Shown: positions 10,657 through 22,644, counted from the first letter of the stretch. The stretch is DNA of 64,000 nt from Turbatrix aceti (GCA_963969345.1 OZ017768.1:4550718-4614717), one strand, 5' to 3'. A program made the numbers and translations. The notes: generated by a model from the letters alone, not told the origin.

Positions 10657-11139
10657 GAACGAGAACGAGAATGAAAACAGAAATAGCCGTCTGGCAATTT
10701 GGCAGAGAAGGGCAACGGAACCCGCCGTCCCCCAATTGCCTTCCTCCGACGTTGACGCCCTCTCGCGGACATTATACGACCCCGTGCACCTACCTGGCCA
10801 GGACAAAAATAAAAACACGGACCCCTGCAGGAAATTTTCAAAAATTGGTCGCCTAACGTGTTTTTTTGCGCTAAAAAGTTCAAAGACGGAGTAATAAAAC
10901 CCTGCTTACGCATTTCCACTGTTGTTTTGCACTAAAAATGGCATTTATCCAACGAAATGGCAAAAGCGTTGCAAAAAACAGAAAAAAAACACGCACGCGA
11001 GCCAGGATCTCAAAGCGAAAAAAAAAGTGGCGCGAGAATTCCATTGTTCAATTTGGCGCGTGCGGTCGTACCGTAATACTGTATCATGGGAGCGTTCCCA
11101 TGCGGTCGATGCCATTACTTTTAGTTTTATTCTTGCGCT

Positions 11140-12565
11140 ATGTTTGGTCGTACTTCTCTCGCGAATTTGACGAATCTTTTCTCCAATGGTGGTGACCGTC
11201 GCTATGTGACTCATCCTTCGTTGACCCCTGACTACTCGGAGGGAAACGAAAACGCCAATCCCCATGCTCCGCTCAACGACGTGAACCAGGCCTATTCGTG
11301 CGAAAATGAAAATGTCGGCTTTGGCAACTGTCAGAATGAGAATGTTCAGATGTCGTTTGTTTCTGAGCAACAGTGTCCAACGCTCGTGCCGGAAATTCGT
11401 TCATTCCAGCCGAGATTGATCGAATTTGACCATCGAGAGGAGGTCATTTCCCAGACGAATTTCAACCAAACCCAGACAACTATCGATGGAGACGAGACAA
11501 TTGCTACCCAGGTGTCTTCCGATGTCTCGCACGGCCTCAAAATGCGTACGCCGAAGCCCTGTGGGCTGTGCTCCGCCGTTTTTCCGAATCATCCAAGTAT
11601 GTTTTTTTTCTTTTCTTTTTTTGGGCTGTTTTCAGTTTTTTTCTTATTTTCAGTGGCTCGAGCGCACCGTCGAAAGGTCCACGACTTTCATCGACCTTTT
11701 GTCTGCGAGATCTGTCAGATGGGCTTCAATCACCAATCCAACCTCATCCAGCACCACAAACGCGTCCACCAAGGCGAAACCAAATCGGATGTCTGCAAAC
11801 TCTGCAACAAGAACTACCGCAATCGATCAAGTCTGAAGACCCATCTCCGCTACCATTTCAAGGAAAACGAGGAACTCGAAAGCTACTGGAACGAGCAGTA
11901 CGGATTAGCGTGAGTTTGTTTAGGCCTATTTTTGTGTTTCTTTCCAGGACCTATTTTTTGTTCTTTTCAGCGATCGTTCGGCCAATCGGAGCACGGATTC
12001 CGTCACGAAATCCCATCCTTTTGTCATCCCTGTTTTTGGAAAACGGGCCACCATAACAACGCGTCTCCCCAAATCGACTCTAAAACTTCCGGCCATCGAA
12101 AAGTGTTTCACCAGATTCATTGCAACCTACGCGAAGCAGCACCTCTCACGTCCGTCCCGTGACATTGACGCTCTGACGTCCGGAGATCGGCGGATCGTAT
12201 TCAACGCCCACGACTGCTCTCTCTGCGACGAGAAGGACATGACGCTGACTGATCTGCACCGCCACCTCACCGTCTACCACCAAGAAGCCTCCCGCGATCG
12301 GGAGCACTTTTGCTGGTCGTGTTGCAGCGTCGTGGACAACGCCCACGAACATTCCAAGGAACATGATGACATGCGGTCTATCCTCGGCATGGAGGAGACT
12401 GATACCGCGTTTCCGGTATGTTTTTTGTTGTTTTTAGTGTGTTTTGAAAAACTTTTATTGTTTTTTTTTCAGGTAGTCTATTTGGCTCCGGAAATGCAGC
12501 AGCTGACGTCGGAGATTCACGCAGCGGTGGCTGCCCACAACGATCTCGTGTCCAAATTTCTTTAG
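11140..12565 (+). CDS. C2H2 zinc-finger protein
   Basis: Four exons (11140-11596, 11654-11909, 11971-12415, 12473-12565) give 416 residues. The N-terminal 130 residues are Asn/Gln/Ser-rich and low in structure. A first finger starts CGLCSAVFP and runs across the intron to HRRKVH. Two good fingers follow, CEICQMGFNHQSNLIQHHKRVH and CKLCNKNYRNRSSLKTHLRYH (cut here at 20-22 residues; positions about 185-240). A fourth, CSLCDEKDMTLTDLHRHLTVYH-like, lies near 345, followed by CWSCCSVVDNAHEH. The C-terminus is a short helix. It probably binds DNA in the nucleus; target unknown. No orthologue recognised. An ATG start with an upstream TTTTTAG suggests possible trans-splicing. Confidence 0.85.
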
Positions 12566-12900
12566 ATAGTCCAGGTTTTTCTTCCAGACGTTGTTTTATC
12601 AGAAAATTGTCAGATTGACGACAAAATTATTTACTTAAATTTTTTTTTCTGGGTTTATAAATTGTTGTTATTTTTTCTGTAAAAGTTTGTTTTTTGATTG
12701 AAAAATAAAAAAATTAATAAACATTTTCGAACGAGGTCAATATTCGGTTTTTGAGAATAAAATTGAAAATTACATAAATATCATGTAAAATTCCTAAATT
12801 GGCATTTCGCGAGATTTCGATGATTTTTGCGCAGCGCAATTGATCCATTTTGCTCGAGATTTTTACTTTTGCACGACGCAGTTCAACGAAAACTTGAAAG
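12566..12900. other. Intergenic between zinc-finger and tetraspanin genes
   Basis: AT-rich 335 bp with an AATAAA-like run (GAAAAATAAAAAAATTAATAAAC near 12700). The short same-strand spacing would allow an operon, but nothing proves it. Confidence 0.35.
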
Positions 12901-14340
12901 ATGCCGGTCATCAGCAACCGCCTATTTCCAAAGCCCATAAAGTCCAACCACGACGTGGATCGGCTGTGTTCGACGCTCGTCGTTCTGCGGGCGCTCATCA
13001 TCGCCGAGACGAAGCCCTTCTACGACCGAGCCTTTCAAAAGCGGGCGTCTTTCTTCGGCCTCGTCGTCGGAATCGGGATTTCCGCCTTTTTGGCAGCGAT
13101 TTTGTGAGTTTTGTGAACATCCCCGTGGATCAGAGCTCTTTTCAGACTGCTTATGACCCTCGCGCTTACCATCCAGTTCGAAATCAGTGTGCTGCGCCCT
13201 GTGGACCGCGCGGTCGCTGATCTGTCCTCCAATGTCGAAGATTCAGGGGTCACAGCGCACACGATCTCCAACTTCTTCCAGATCTTTTTACGGGCTCTGC
13301 AGGTGTTTGCCGGGATTCTGGCTGTCACCCAGCTGTCGCTCATCGTCACGGTGTTCATGCGGAACGGTGTTCGACTGGCAATCGCGTTCACGGTCCTCCT
13401 CGGCATCGGTTTTTGGTTCTTCTTCTGCGCTTTTTCCCTCGGTTTGTTTTTACGCCGGGGATGGGCAAATGACTGTTTTTTGTTCGCGAACGAACATAGA
13501 ACAAATTTTTTTCATCGATTTGTACGAAATTTTGGAAAACAGTTTTCCTACATTACATTTTTTTTGACATAAAAACTATCATAAACACCAATTTCAGTGA
13601 CCATTCTCCTCAACACCGAACAAATCGCCTCCACGTACCTCGGTGCCGTGTTCGAGAGCGACCTAGCCGCCCACCCGTCAGGCCGGGCGGTGCACGTGCT
13701 GCAGTCCGAGCTCGGATGCTGCGGACTCTCCGGCTACGAGGACTGGTCGACGACTGTCATGGCCACGGTGCCGCGTCTCGACACGAGCAAAGGCCTCAAC
13801 GCATCGCGCGTCCGAAACTCTGGACGATGGCAAGAAACTTGCCAGCCGAGCGACACCTGCCTGGCGCCCATTTCCTGCTGTTCGTCCCCGGTTTCTGCCA
13901 GATGCAACGTCAAAAACGCGCACGCGGGAATCCATAAAAACGGGTGCGTCAAAACCCTCGCTGAATCTTTTGACACCTTCAGGACTAAAATTGTTATCCT
14001 GGCTTCCGCGCTCGTGATCCTCGTCGGATTTGAGGTTCTCGGCCTGATCGTTATTTTTGGAGCGACAAATGGCGTCGGAGTCGTCCATCCCGGACAAGGC
14101 GTCGTCCAGGAAGACTTTTTGCTCGCCGACTACCTCAGCAGTTTTTCGAAAGACAGCGACGGCCAGAAAAAGAAAGCGGCGCCGAATTGGACCATCGACG
14201 ACGACGGCTGCCTCATCGGGGCCCTGCTCGATGATTTAGCCTTTTTCACATCGCTCCAGAGCGGACAATTCGATGCTAGTGCCTTTGATCCGCGATCTGC
14301 GGCTTTCATTTTGAGTACAAAGTCCCGTGATGGTGCATAA
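12901..14340 (+). CDS. Tetraspanin-like membrane protein
   Basis: Three exons (12901-13103, 13146-13441, 13598-14340) give 413 residues. Four hydrophobic segments: about 50-75, 110-130, 135-155, and 310-335 (IVILASALVILVGFEVLGLI). The large loop between the last two holds the tetraspanin marks LGCCGLSGYEDW (CCG), ISCCSS and a later HKNGC. Members organise membrane microdomains with integrins and other partners. The cytosolic C-terminal tail of about 75 residues is longer than usual and acidic. The N-terminus is also longer, about 48 residues before the first helix. The second intron carries a fragment of the TTCGCGAA repeat. Specific function unknown. Confidence 0.85.
13462..13535. repeat. 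TTCGCGAA repeat fragment in tetraspanin intron 2
   Basis: Contains GGGCAAATGACTGTTTTTTG followed by TTCGCGAACGAACATAGAAC, matching the pieces at 17.1-17.5 and 18.5 kb. Confidence 0.7.
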
Positions 14341-14384
14341 ACTGTTCTACATCGATTCAAACGTAAAAAAACTCGGCGCGGGAA

Positions 14385-14800
14385 TAATTGGACGATTTTT
14401 GGCACATTATAGCTAAAAAAACTACGGCATATCCAAGCTCAGGGTACATATTGATCGACGTAATTTTTGACGGAGAATCCGAGAAAATATAAAAATATAG
14501 AGTTATCACTTTGAAAAATGCCGAAACAAATGTTGCTATTCTGACATTTTTGAAAAGCAATTTACGGCTTTTTTTAAGGTGATAACGGTATATTTTTATA
14601 TTTTTCGCGGATTCTCCATCAAAAATTACGTCGATCAATATGTACCCTGGCTTTGGAAATGCCGTAGTTTTTTTAGCTACAACGTGCCAAAAATCGTTAA
14701 AAATGCAAAAAAAGTTATTTCAGGCGATCGTAACTCTGCCAAATCATGCTTCAGGCAGGTAAATTTTACAGTTCATAGTAAAATCAACTTTTTGGCAAGT
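14385..14800. mobile_element. Foldback element, end-truncated copy
   Basis: Shares the arm blocks GACGATTTTTGGCAC, AGCTAAAAAAACTACGGCAT and the TACATATTGATCGACGTAAT word, with the inverted arm at 14590-14710. It lacks the outer CAGGTGACATTTTT terminus on the left. Lies in the 3' flank of the tetraspanin gene. Confidence 0.8.
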
Positions 14801-15043
14801 TTTACTATGCTGAGCATTCTAGCGCCAATTGTTTTACACTTTCGCATAAACGACATGAAAAACCCCAAGGTCCCTCCCATCATACCAAAGTCATCTTTCA
14901 CACGAAAATTTACCTACAGTGGATTCGAATCAACTGACAAATAGCGATTTGGCTTTTCGCAAAAAGGCTATGAAGAACGAATGAACTCGACATGGCTGGT
15001 TGGCGTTCACACAAATCCTCCCTCCCGGATGACCATCATCATC

Positions 15044-15553
15044 TCAGAATTCGTAGCCGGGCTTCTTGTCGTAGCCGTAGAGCGTGTACCACTTGCGTTC
15101 CCACCAGTACTCGGGCTGGGGGATGAACAATTCAGGCTTGTCGAGTCCGAGTTCTTCGGGAGTCGAGATTCCGAGTTCCTCGAGGACAGGCTTGACCTGC
15201 TGGATGATGTAGGGATAGATCTGGTCGCGTCCAGACTTGCTGCCGCACTTGATCTTGATAGCCTCGAGGAAGCGGATGGAGAGGGCGTAGTCGTTGACGC
15301 GGCGGATGGCACGGAGGGCAGCCTCGACGACCTTGGGGTCAGGGATGACGTCAAAGTCGTGGAGCTCGGTGAGAGCCTTGCGAACCTCCCAGCCGTCGAT
15401 TTCGGGCCGGTTGAAGTAGTCGATAAAGTGCTTGTCAAAGCGGTCCGCAGGCCACTTCTCCATGATGTCGTCAGCTGGGCGCACGGCCGATAAACTCAGC
15501 GATCGTGCCAGAGCGGGCACACGCAGCGCAGAAACCGCACGGAGAAGCGACAT
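15044..15553 (-). CDS. Cytochrome c oxidase subunit 5A (COX5A)
   Basis: A single exon of 169 residues, the normal precursor size. The first 25 residues (LLRAVSALRVPALARSLSLS) are Arg/Ser/Ala-rich without acidic residues, as in a mitochondrial presequence. The mature part has the family blocks FDKHFIDYFNRPEIDGWEVR, HDFDVIPDPKVVEAALRAIR, NDYALSIRFLEAIKIKCG and LEELGISTPEELG. This nuclear-encoded subunit of respiratory complex IV sits on the matrix side. It lacks introns, unlike most neighbours. The C-terminus (WERKWYTLYGYDKKPGYEF, positions 151-169) extends beyond the mammalian protein. Confidence 0.95.
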   Translation of the reverse strand: MSLLRAVSALRVPALARSLSLSAVRPADDIMEKWPADRFDKHFIDYFNRPEIDGWEVRKALTELHDFDVIPDPKVVEAALRAIRRVNDYALSIRFLEAIKIKCGSKSGRDQIYPYIIQQVKPVLEELGISTPEELGLDKPELFIPQPEYWWERKWYTLYGYDKKPGYEF

Positions 15554-16225
15554 CCTATAGAAATAAAGAAATATTACTCTTCAAATACTTGCAACACGTG
15601 TAAATGCAAATAACGTTGGAATAAAAACCACAACCACCAAGAAGCAATTTTTCAAAAAAAATCATGCGGCCAACGTTTGTGCTCAATCGATTGCACTTGG
15701 ACACGCGTTTATGGCCTATATTTCATGCTGGGGTTCTTCATAACCATGAAATCATATAAAACTGAACATCCACGGCAAAACGGCGCCAGCATAAAATCAG
15801 AAGAAACAAAAACACGGAAATCACGTTGAAAACATGAAAACAGACGCGATAAAAAAAATTGAGAACACGGGTGCTTTTTTCCCGGGGAGACCATAGCATT
15901 GCGCACGCAGCGGATTTTCCTTTTGATAGCTTGACCTATATCTTGTAGGATGAATACACACTTTTTGTCAAGATCCTGTAAATTTATTACTCACATTTTG
16001 TAAGAAATACAAAATCCATTAGCAAAAAGAACGAAAAAACGTGCATACAACTTCTGTAAATAAAATTTTATGTAATTCCACAAATCCGAGGTTCTTGAAA
16101 CGAAAAAAATCGCGCAGAATTTGGATTGCATAAAATTTTGTTTTCAGTTTGTCATCATTTTTGAACCTGAAGCGAAGTGCTTTACATCAATTTTTTTGGA
16201 TTTCTATTGTTTTTCAAAGACAAAG
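15554..16225. other. Divergent intergenic region COX5A / gankyrin
   Basis: 672 bp between two divergent starts. No gene seen. A GTTTTCAG acceptor near 16147 could mark the 5' leader of the gankyrin transcript. Confidence 0.35.
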
Positions 16226-17005
16226 ATGGTAGCGGAACTGAACAAGAAAGAGAAAGAGGCAGTTTTCCACGAACTGGCGGATGATCTTCGCTCCAACGCT
16301 GCCGAGAGGGCGAACCGGCTTCTGACGGGTCATCGATGGCTCGAGGAATACGTCGACGACTCTGGACGCATGGCGATTCACTGGGCGGCTCTCGGAGGTT
16401 GTCTGCCGATTGTCGAGTTGCTCTCCCATGGCAAGGAAGAGGTCCTTGGTGCGGTCGATCACTGCGGATGGAGTCTGCTCATGATCGCCTCCAGCGCCGG
16501 CAAAACTGACGTTGCCAGGCATCTTTTGACTTCTGTCATGACCGATGTTAATGCCAAGTGAGTTTTTTTTTCATTGCGGGGGTGGATTTAGGTATATTAC
16601 TCGTGTTACGGTATTTTAAAAATTTTTAGGAACAAAAATGGACAAACAGCACTGCACTATGCCTGCAGCAAAAACCACCCTGCCATCGTGAGACTGCTGA
16701 TTGAGAACAACGCGGATGTCAACGCGCAGGACCGCCTCGGCGCCACTCCGCTGCATCGTGCCGCAGCTCAGGGTCACACGGATATCGTTCGGATCCTCGG
16801 CGAGAACCCGAAAATCCGCATTGATATCAAAGACTCCGAAGGCAATACTCCGCTCCACCTCGCTTGTGAAGACCAGAACGACTCTCTTGCCATCTTCCTG
16901 GCCAGACTCGGCGCCAATCCGCGACTCCAGAACAAGGCGGAGAAGACGGCATTCGACCTCTGCAATTCGGCAGATCTCAAGCGGAAACTGCAGCAGTTTG
17001 ACTGA
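16226..17005 (+). CDS. Gankyrin / 26S proteasome non-ATPase subunit 10 (PSMD10-like)
   Basis: Two exons (16226-16557, 16630-17005) give 235 residues, close to the 226 of the human protein. About six ankyrin repeats run through the protein: DSGRMAIHWAALGGCLPIVE, DHCGWSLLMIASSAGKTDVA, NGQTALHYACSKNHPAIVRL, LGATPLHRAAAQGHTDIVRI, EGNTPLHLACEDQNDSLAIF and KAEKTAFDLC. Gankyrin is an assembly chaperone of the 19S regulatory particle that binds the Rpt3 ATPase. Other ankyrin proteins cannot be fully excluded, but length, the capping repeat IHWAALGG and the end ADLKRKLQQ fit PSMD10. Confidence 0.9.
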
Positions 17006-17139
17006 AATAATGCAATTGTTTTTCGTGTAATTTATTCTTTGGTCTGTTGTTGATAAATGATTCGGTGGTTGTGGTTACGGTAGAGTGGATGGAATACGGT
17101 GGATGGGTTACGGTGTCCCTGTGTATGCTACTGATTGGG

Positions 17140-17752
17140 TCAGGGTTGGACGAACGTTCGCGTTTGTTCGTGAACTTAATTTTTTTGAATATTTTTTGTT
17201 TGCGAACGTTCGCGACAAATTAAAATTTTCTGAACGGATAAAACGAACAAAAATATGGGTAAAGTTGGGGTAACGGTGTCAAAATTGATTTTATTTGACA
17301 AAAAAAGGCCAATAAATAGTTTTTGGCAAAAAAATGTAAAAAAATTTTTCCACAATGTTTGTTCGCGAACACGGTAAAATTTTTACACAGGAAGGGGCGA
17401 ACAGCCGTTTTTTTTGTTCTCGAACGAAACACGAACATTTTGTCAATTTTTTTCGAGAAATCGAAGGAATGCTAACATTTTTGTAAGTGTTCGCGAACGA
17501 ACATATTTTTAGCATATTTTATACAAAATTTTGTCCAAACTCGGCTGAAAAACGTAAACTTCGGTACTATGCGTTTTCACGTTTTTGATGACAGTTTTCC
17601 TACACTTTTTATTGCCAAAGGCAATTGACATTATTTGTCTTTTTTTGGAAAAATAACATCATTTTCGGCATCAGTAAACTGATTTTACCTAAATTTATGT
17701 TCGTTTTTTCTGTTCGGAAAATTAATCTTTGTTCGCGAACGAATTTGAACGG
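17140..17752. repeat. Longest copy of the TTCGCGAA dispersed repeat
   Basis: AT-rich tract rich in GTTCGCGAAC and GAACGTTCGCG palindromes, including TGTTCGCGAACGAACA near 17490 and again near 17730. Part of it (17440-17540) is an inverted match to the left window edge. The 47.46 kb copy shares the run CAGATAAAACGAACAAAAA with only small changes. It forms the 5' flank of the HDDC2-like gene. No open frame of note. Confidence 0.8.
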
Positions 17753-17797
17753 ACACCCATCCATAATTGCGATTGCGTTCTAGGATCTCTGGCTATC

Positions 17798-18425
17798 ATG
17801 TCGTCCACGCAAATCCTGGAGTTGCTGTCCACGCTGGACGCCCTCAAACACCTCCGCCGGACTGGATGGGTGCACAACAACGTTCCCGAACCCGAGACCG
17901 TCAGCGGGCACATGTACCGTATGGCGGTGCTCGCGATGGCTCTCGCCGGCGAAGACTCGGCTTTGGACGTCGTGCGTTGCGTGAAAATGTCCCTGGTCCA
18001 CGACATTGCCGAGGCCATTGTTGGCGACATCACGCCTCACTGCGGCGTTTCCGAAGCCGACAAGTTCAAGCTTGAAGAAGATGTTAGTTTCTGGCTTTAA
18101 CAACTGAAACACTTTGAACAGGATTTTTGAGTTTCAGGCCATCCTCAAAATTCGAACTTACGTGGCACCTACTGTGGGCGACGACTGGGAGGCACTGTGG
18201 CGTGAGTACGAAGCGGCCTCGACCCCTGAGGCCATCGCGGTTAAGCAACTCGACAAATTTGACATGGTCGCCCAGGCCGAGTCCTACGAAGAGAAATACG
18301 GGTTGGACCTGTCTCCTTTCTTCAAATCCACCGAAAAATCTTTCGTTTCGGAACCTTTTGTCTCGTGGAATCGGCAGATTCGGGAAAAGAGGGCTGCCAG
18401 ATTGGCTGCTTCCGGAAAACCTTGA
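17798..18425 (+). CDS. HD-domain 5'-deoxynucleotidase (HDDC2/YfbR type)
   Basis: Two exons (17798-18082, 18138-18425) give 190 residues, near the 204 of human HDDC2. HD-domain marks are VSGHMYRMAVLAMAL (first His), SLVHDIAEAIVGDITPH (His-Asp pair) and LDKFDMVAQAESYE (distal Asp), which together would hold a divalent metal. The start LSTLDALKHLRRTGWV is typical. Members remove phosphate from 5'-deoxynucleoside monophosphates. An in-frame ATG at 17729 would add 23 residues derived from the repeat next door, so 17798 is preferred. Confidence 0.92.
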
Positions 18426-18499
18426 TTTTTTTATTTCTCTACCTTTATTCCTGTTTTTTTGCACCGATAAAAAGAATTCCGACGTTGCACTTGAAAATG

Positions 18500-18565
18500 A
18501 GATATCAAGGTAGCGGACGAACAAGAACAACTTTGACCGTGTTCGCGAACGAACATCGAACAAGT
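18500..18565. repeat. TTCGCGAA repeat fragment
   Basis: Contains GTGTTCGCGAACGAACATCG flanked by T-rich DNA, in the 3' flank of the HDDC2-like gene. Confidence 0.65.
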
Positions 18566-18850
18566 TTTTAGATTCTTGCACCAATAAAACCATTTCAATG
18601 TTACATTTCAAAGCAGATGCCACAGAAAAGTGACCAGTGTATAATGTTGGCTACGGTAAAATGCTGCGTGATGAAGTTTTGCTTCTGATGTATGCTTTGA
18701 GGACTTTTTTGTGCGCCGGTGAGCTGCGTGTTATAGACAATAAATTGGTTTTTTATAGTTTTTGTGTTAATTGCCAGTGCATAGTTTTAGGTCAATAATA
18801 TTTTTTGTACAGAACCCTGCAAAAGTTTTGCAGTATCTATTTGCCACTGG

Positions 18851-18880
18851 TTAGCGTGACACAGATACTGTAGGCCAAAA
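18851..18880 (+). promoter_or_regulatory. Element conserved upstream of receptor copy 1
   Basis: TTAGCGTGACACAGATACTG then TAGGCCAAAA, about 200 bp before the first receptor ATG. A near-identical block lies at the same distance upstream of copy 2 and a rearranged one before copy 3. It may be a shared promoter element or simply part of the duplicated unit. Confidence 0.45.
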
Positions 18881-19067
18881 TAAAAATAATTAGTTTTCAA
18901 ATTAAAGCTCCAGTTTTTACTTCGATAGCAACAGCGTGATCCCAGGTGGGCACTATTATTTTAGGTAAAAAATTCTTTCGCGGTATTTCACGAGTCATTA
19001 ATTTTTTTTTAAAACAATTAACGTAAAAATAAAGTTTGCCGACGAATATAAAAAACGTTTTTACAGG

Positions 19068-20152
19068 ATGCTGGTTCACCCAATCTACAAAGTTCTTCTG
19101 TACCTATGCCCTCTGTACATTCTTCCTACGATGGCACTTGAGGCCGTACTGGTGTACACCTTCACCAGACCTGGCAAGAACAAAATCTTCTGTTACGGAT
19201 TTTATCGCCTTGTTTGCTACGGATTGGTCATTGTACGTTTTTTACACAGAAATAACAACTAACATCCGATTTTTAGGACTTTTTAATGTTCATTTTCGAT
19301 TTGGCAACGAACCGGACATGCATTATCCCAGAAGTCACACTTCCGTTTTACCGCTTCCTTTCCACTCACGTCTTGCTAACCGAGATGCCGTTCGTCGGGT
19401 ATCAGTACTGCCTCATCAGTCAAAATATAAATGTCCTGATTATTTCAATCAACAGGCTATCTACCGTTGTGTTCCCGCTGCAAGCCAAGAACTTTTGGGA
19501 ACAATACACAACTCATATTCAAACTGCCCTATTCGTGCTTCCTTTTCTTCTGACATGGCCGATATTCACTTGCTCCATTCAATACTCGTTGGTGGAAAAC
19601 ACCAAAGGCCCGGTGCTTTTTCATATCAACCAGAAGGAATGCGAACCCTTCGGATGGCCCATACCGGGAGCGGAGCAGTTTGCGACGTTCGTAATTTTCC
19701 TATGCTGGGGAGGCAACTTGGTCATCAACACGATGACTGTCATCATGCTCTGGAAGCACGGCAGCATCAAGTCAAGAGAAGCCCGGATCGAGCGACGGCT
19801 CACGCTCTACACAATCCTGCTGGGCGTATGCCAAGCCATATACGCCGCGATTACGTATGCTATGCGGCACATGACGGTTGTTGTGTATGAAACGGAGGAG
19901 TACAGCTTCTTCGATCTTACGATGCCCGTGCTACCGCACATGGTTGACATGATGTCACTCACGTCCGCGTGGTTTCTGGTCATGATGTCAAGTGCCGTCC
20001 GCAGGCACATCCCCTTCTTCCGACGTTTCCACAGCGTTATCTCCATCTCTCACGGTGCGGGTTCGCAGATACAGTCAACCCAAATGTATCGTAAAACATC
20101 GACATCTGTTGTGTACCCCGCAGCTCTTCAACTATCAGGTGCCAAGTCCTGA
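19068..20152 (+). CDS. Serpentine (7TM) chemoreceptor, Srg/Srv-like, copy 1
   Basis: Two exons (19068-19232, 19277-20152) give 346 residues. Seven hydrophobic segments are spread over residues 7-290. The TM3 end reads IISINRLSTVVFPL followed by NFW, a form seen in nematode Srg/Srv receptors. After TM5 comes a basic loop, KSREARIERRLTLYT. Cysteines near TM3 and in the second outer loop could pair. The tail is Ser/Thr-rich. It is a plasma-membrane G-protein-coupled receptor, probably chemosensory; ligand unknown. The intron at residue 55 is shared by all three copies. A TTTTTACAG lies immediately before the ATG, so trans-splicing directly to the start is possible. Confidence 0.85.
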
Positions 20153-20562
20153 ACAATATATTCTGCTTATTTTTGGTCTTCGGGTTATGTACTGCAGTAT
20201 TAACAATGCTGTAAGCCTGCATCTGACAAATCAGTTGCTTTGTTTAAAAAGTTGCTTTGCATAAGATAAATTCATTTCAATTTTTCCTTTCCAAAGGAAG
20301 TGCTGCAAAAAGGGACCGGTATATGCTGTGTTACGGAAAATTATGCAGATGGCAAGACTTGTTTTGCAATAATATACGTGGCGAAGTTTTGTCTTTGATG
20401 ATTACTTCTTTGGGTTCTTTTTGTAGCCATTATCGACAACAAATTATTTTTTATTTATATTTTCTTAATTGCCGATGCTTCCTTTTTCCGGCCAATAACC
20501 ATTTTTTTGTAAACAGCCGTGCTACAGTTTTACAATATCTATTTCTAAAACACATACACAGG

Positions 20563-20592
20563 TAGGCGTAACACAGATACTGTAAGCCAAAA
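20563..20592 (+). promoter_or_regulatory. Element conserved upstream of receptor copy 2
   Basis: TAGGCGTAACACAGATACTG then TAAGCCAAAA, about 190 bp before the ATG. It matches the block before copy 1 with few changes and is followed by a conserved TTCCAGTTTGTGCTTCGAT-like stretch. Confidence 0.45.
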
Positions 20593-20751
20593 TTAGAATA
20601 ATTGGATTTCGAGTTAGAGTTCCAGTTTGTGCTTCGATCGCGTGTTCTCAGGGGGGCCCTCTTTTTTAGACAAAATTCTACCGCGTTATTTCGGTTGTCA
20701 TCAAACACAGAACAAACGACGTAAAAATAACATAAAAATAGCGTCTGTAAG

Positions 20752-21841
20752 ATGCTGGTTCACCCAATCTACAAAATTCTTCTGTACCTATGCCCTCTGT
20801 ACATTCTCCCTACGATGGCACTCGAGGTCATGCTCGTGTACACCTTCACCAGACCCGGCAAGAACAAAATCTTCTGTTACGGATTTTATCGTCTCGTTTG
20901 CTATGGATTGGTCATTGTATGTTTTTTATCCCCAAAAAAAGAAAACCATAACATTTTGTTTTTAGGATTTTGTAATGTTTATCTTTGATTTGGCAACCAA
21001 CCGAACTTGCATCATCCCAGAAATCACACTGCCTCTTTATCTTTTCCTTCACGATCACGTCTATTTTACAGAAGTGATGTTTGCCGGGTATCAATACTGC
21101 CTCATTAGTCAGAATGTGAACGTTCTGATTATTTCTGTCAACAGGCTCTCTGCCGTGGCCTTTCCGCTGAAAGGCAAAAACTTCTGGGAATGGTATACGA
21201 CACACATTCAAGTAGCTTTATTCGTGCTGCCGTTTTTTCTGACATGGCCGATATTTACATGTTCCATTCAATACTGGTTGAAGGAGAACGCGCAGGGCCC
21301 CGTGAATTTTCATATCAACCAGCAGGAATGCAAACCCTTTGGCTGGCCAATACCGACGACAGATCAATTCACGACGTACGTCATTTTCATCTGTTGTGTA
21401 GGCAACCTGGCCATAAACACGACTACTGTCGTCATGCTCTGGAAGCACGGCAGCATCAAGTCGAGAGAAGCCCGGATCGAGCGACGGCTCACGCTGTACA
21501 CTGTCATGTTGTGTGTTTGTCAGGCGATATACGCGTCGATTACGTTTGCCATGCGGCAGATCCCTCCTGTGTATAACACGGATGAGTACACCTTCTTCGA
21601 TCTCACTATGCCTCTACTGCCGCACCTGGTTGACATGATGTCCGTCACTTCTGCGTGGTTCCTGGTCGTTATGTCAAGTGCCGTCCGCAAGAACCTTCCC
21701 TTTGTCAGAAAGTTTCACAGCGTTGTTTCTATCTCCCACGTTTCTCATGGAGCAGGGTCTCAGATACAAACGACACAGAGTTATCGCCATACCGGGGCTG
21801 TGCATCCTGCAACAATTCAAATACCAAGTGCCCAGTTTTGA
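20752..21841 (+). CDS. Serpentine chemoreceptor, Srg/Srv-like, copy 2
   Basis: Two exons (20752-20916, 20966-21841), again 346 residues with the same exon sizes (165 and 876 nt) as the other copies. The TM3 motif is IISVNRLSAVAFPL. The outer loop is more basic and varied (KENAQGPVNF). The KSREARIERRLTLYT loop is unchanged. The C-terminal tail differs most: ISHVSHGAGSQIQTTQSYR. The equal length with diverged loops and tail suggests selection on the receptor frame. About 600 bp separates it from copy 1. Confidence 0.85.
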
Positions 21842-22435
21842 ACAGCTGTATGCCGAAGAATTCTTCATTTCAGAATCGGAATCGTGACATCGGCGAATTC
21901 GGGAAAAAAAACTGCTTGATTGTTTCTAACATAAAACATAATATTAAATCATGTTTTTTTTGCACTCATAAAGTCCTTTCGCCGTTGCATAACGAAGCAG
22001 GTGCCTCTATGAGGTAACCATAGTTGAATTCATAGGGGGTTACGGTCAAATGCGTAAAAAGTACATATGTCGAGACTTGTTTGCAAATGATGCGTGATAT
22101 TTTTGTCCCCGAAGTATACTTTAATGAGAGATTTATGAGCTCTGCATATCATTTGGGAATAACCCACACGTTGTTGTAGCCATAATTGGCATCAAAAATA
22201 TTTTAATTGTCAACACGTTACCATTCCGCTATCAGAACCGTGCAATCTTGTAAATTACTTTCAGGCATTAATGAAAAAAGTTGCGCTATTTTCAGTTGAG
22301 TGCATTTGGGTCCATAACTTTTCTAAGAATGATAGTTCAATTTTGTAATATATATTTTTTTAAAGTGCACCGAGTAATTTGATTTTGTTTTACTTAAACA
22401 AAAACAATGTGTTTTGTTGTTGCGTTACTAATTAG

Positions 22436-22480
22436 TTAGCGTGACACGTAAATAATCAGAGTACAGTAAGCCGAAATTCA
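22436..22480 (+). promoter_or_regulatory. Diverged element upstream of receptor copy 3
   Basis: GTTAGCGTGACACGTAAATA followed within 15 bases by TACAGTAAGCCGAAAT, about 200 bp before the ATG. The two halves seen in copies 1 and 2 are present but separated by an insertion. Confidence 0.35.
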
Positions 22481-22644
22481 GATTCTCGGCGAGTAGATTT
22501 TGTTTTTAGTATTTATTGGCTCCGTTGTTTTTTGTCGATTGGCACTTTGTTTCTACGTTTGTCAAAAACAATTGGTGCGCGTAAATATTTCTGGAGATCG
22601 TCAAACATTTCTGGACAAACGACATCATAAACAACGTTTAAAGG

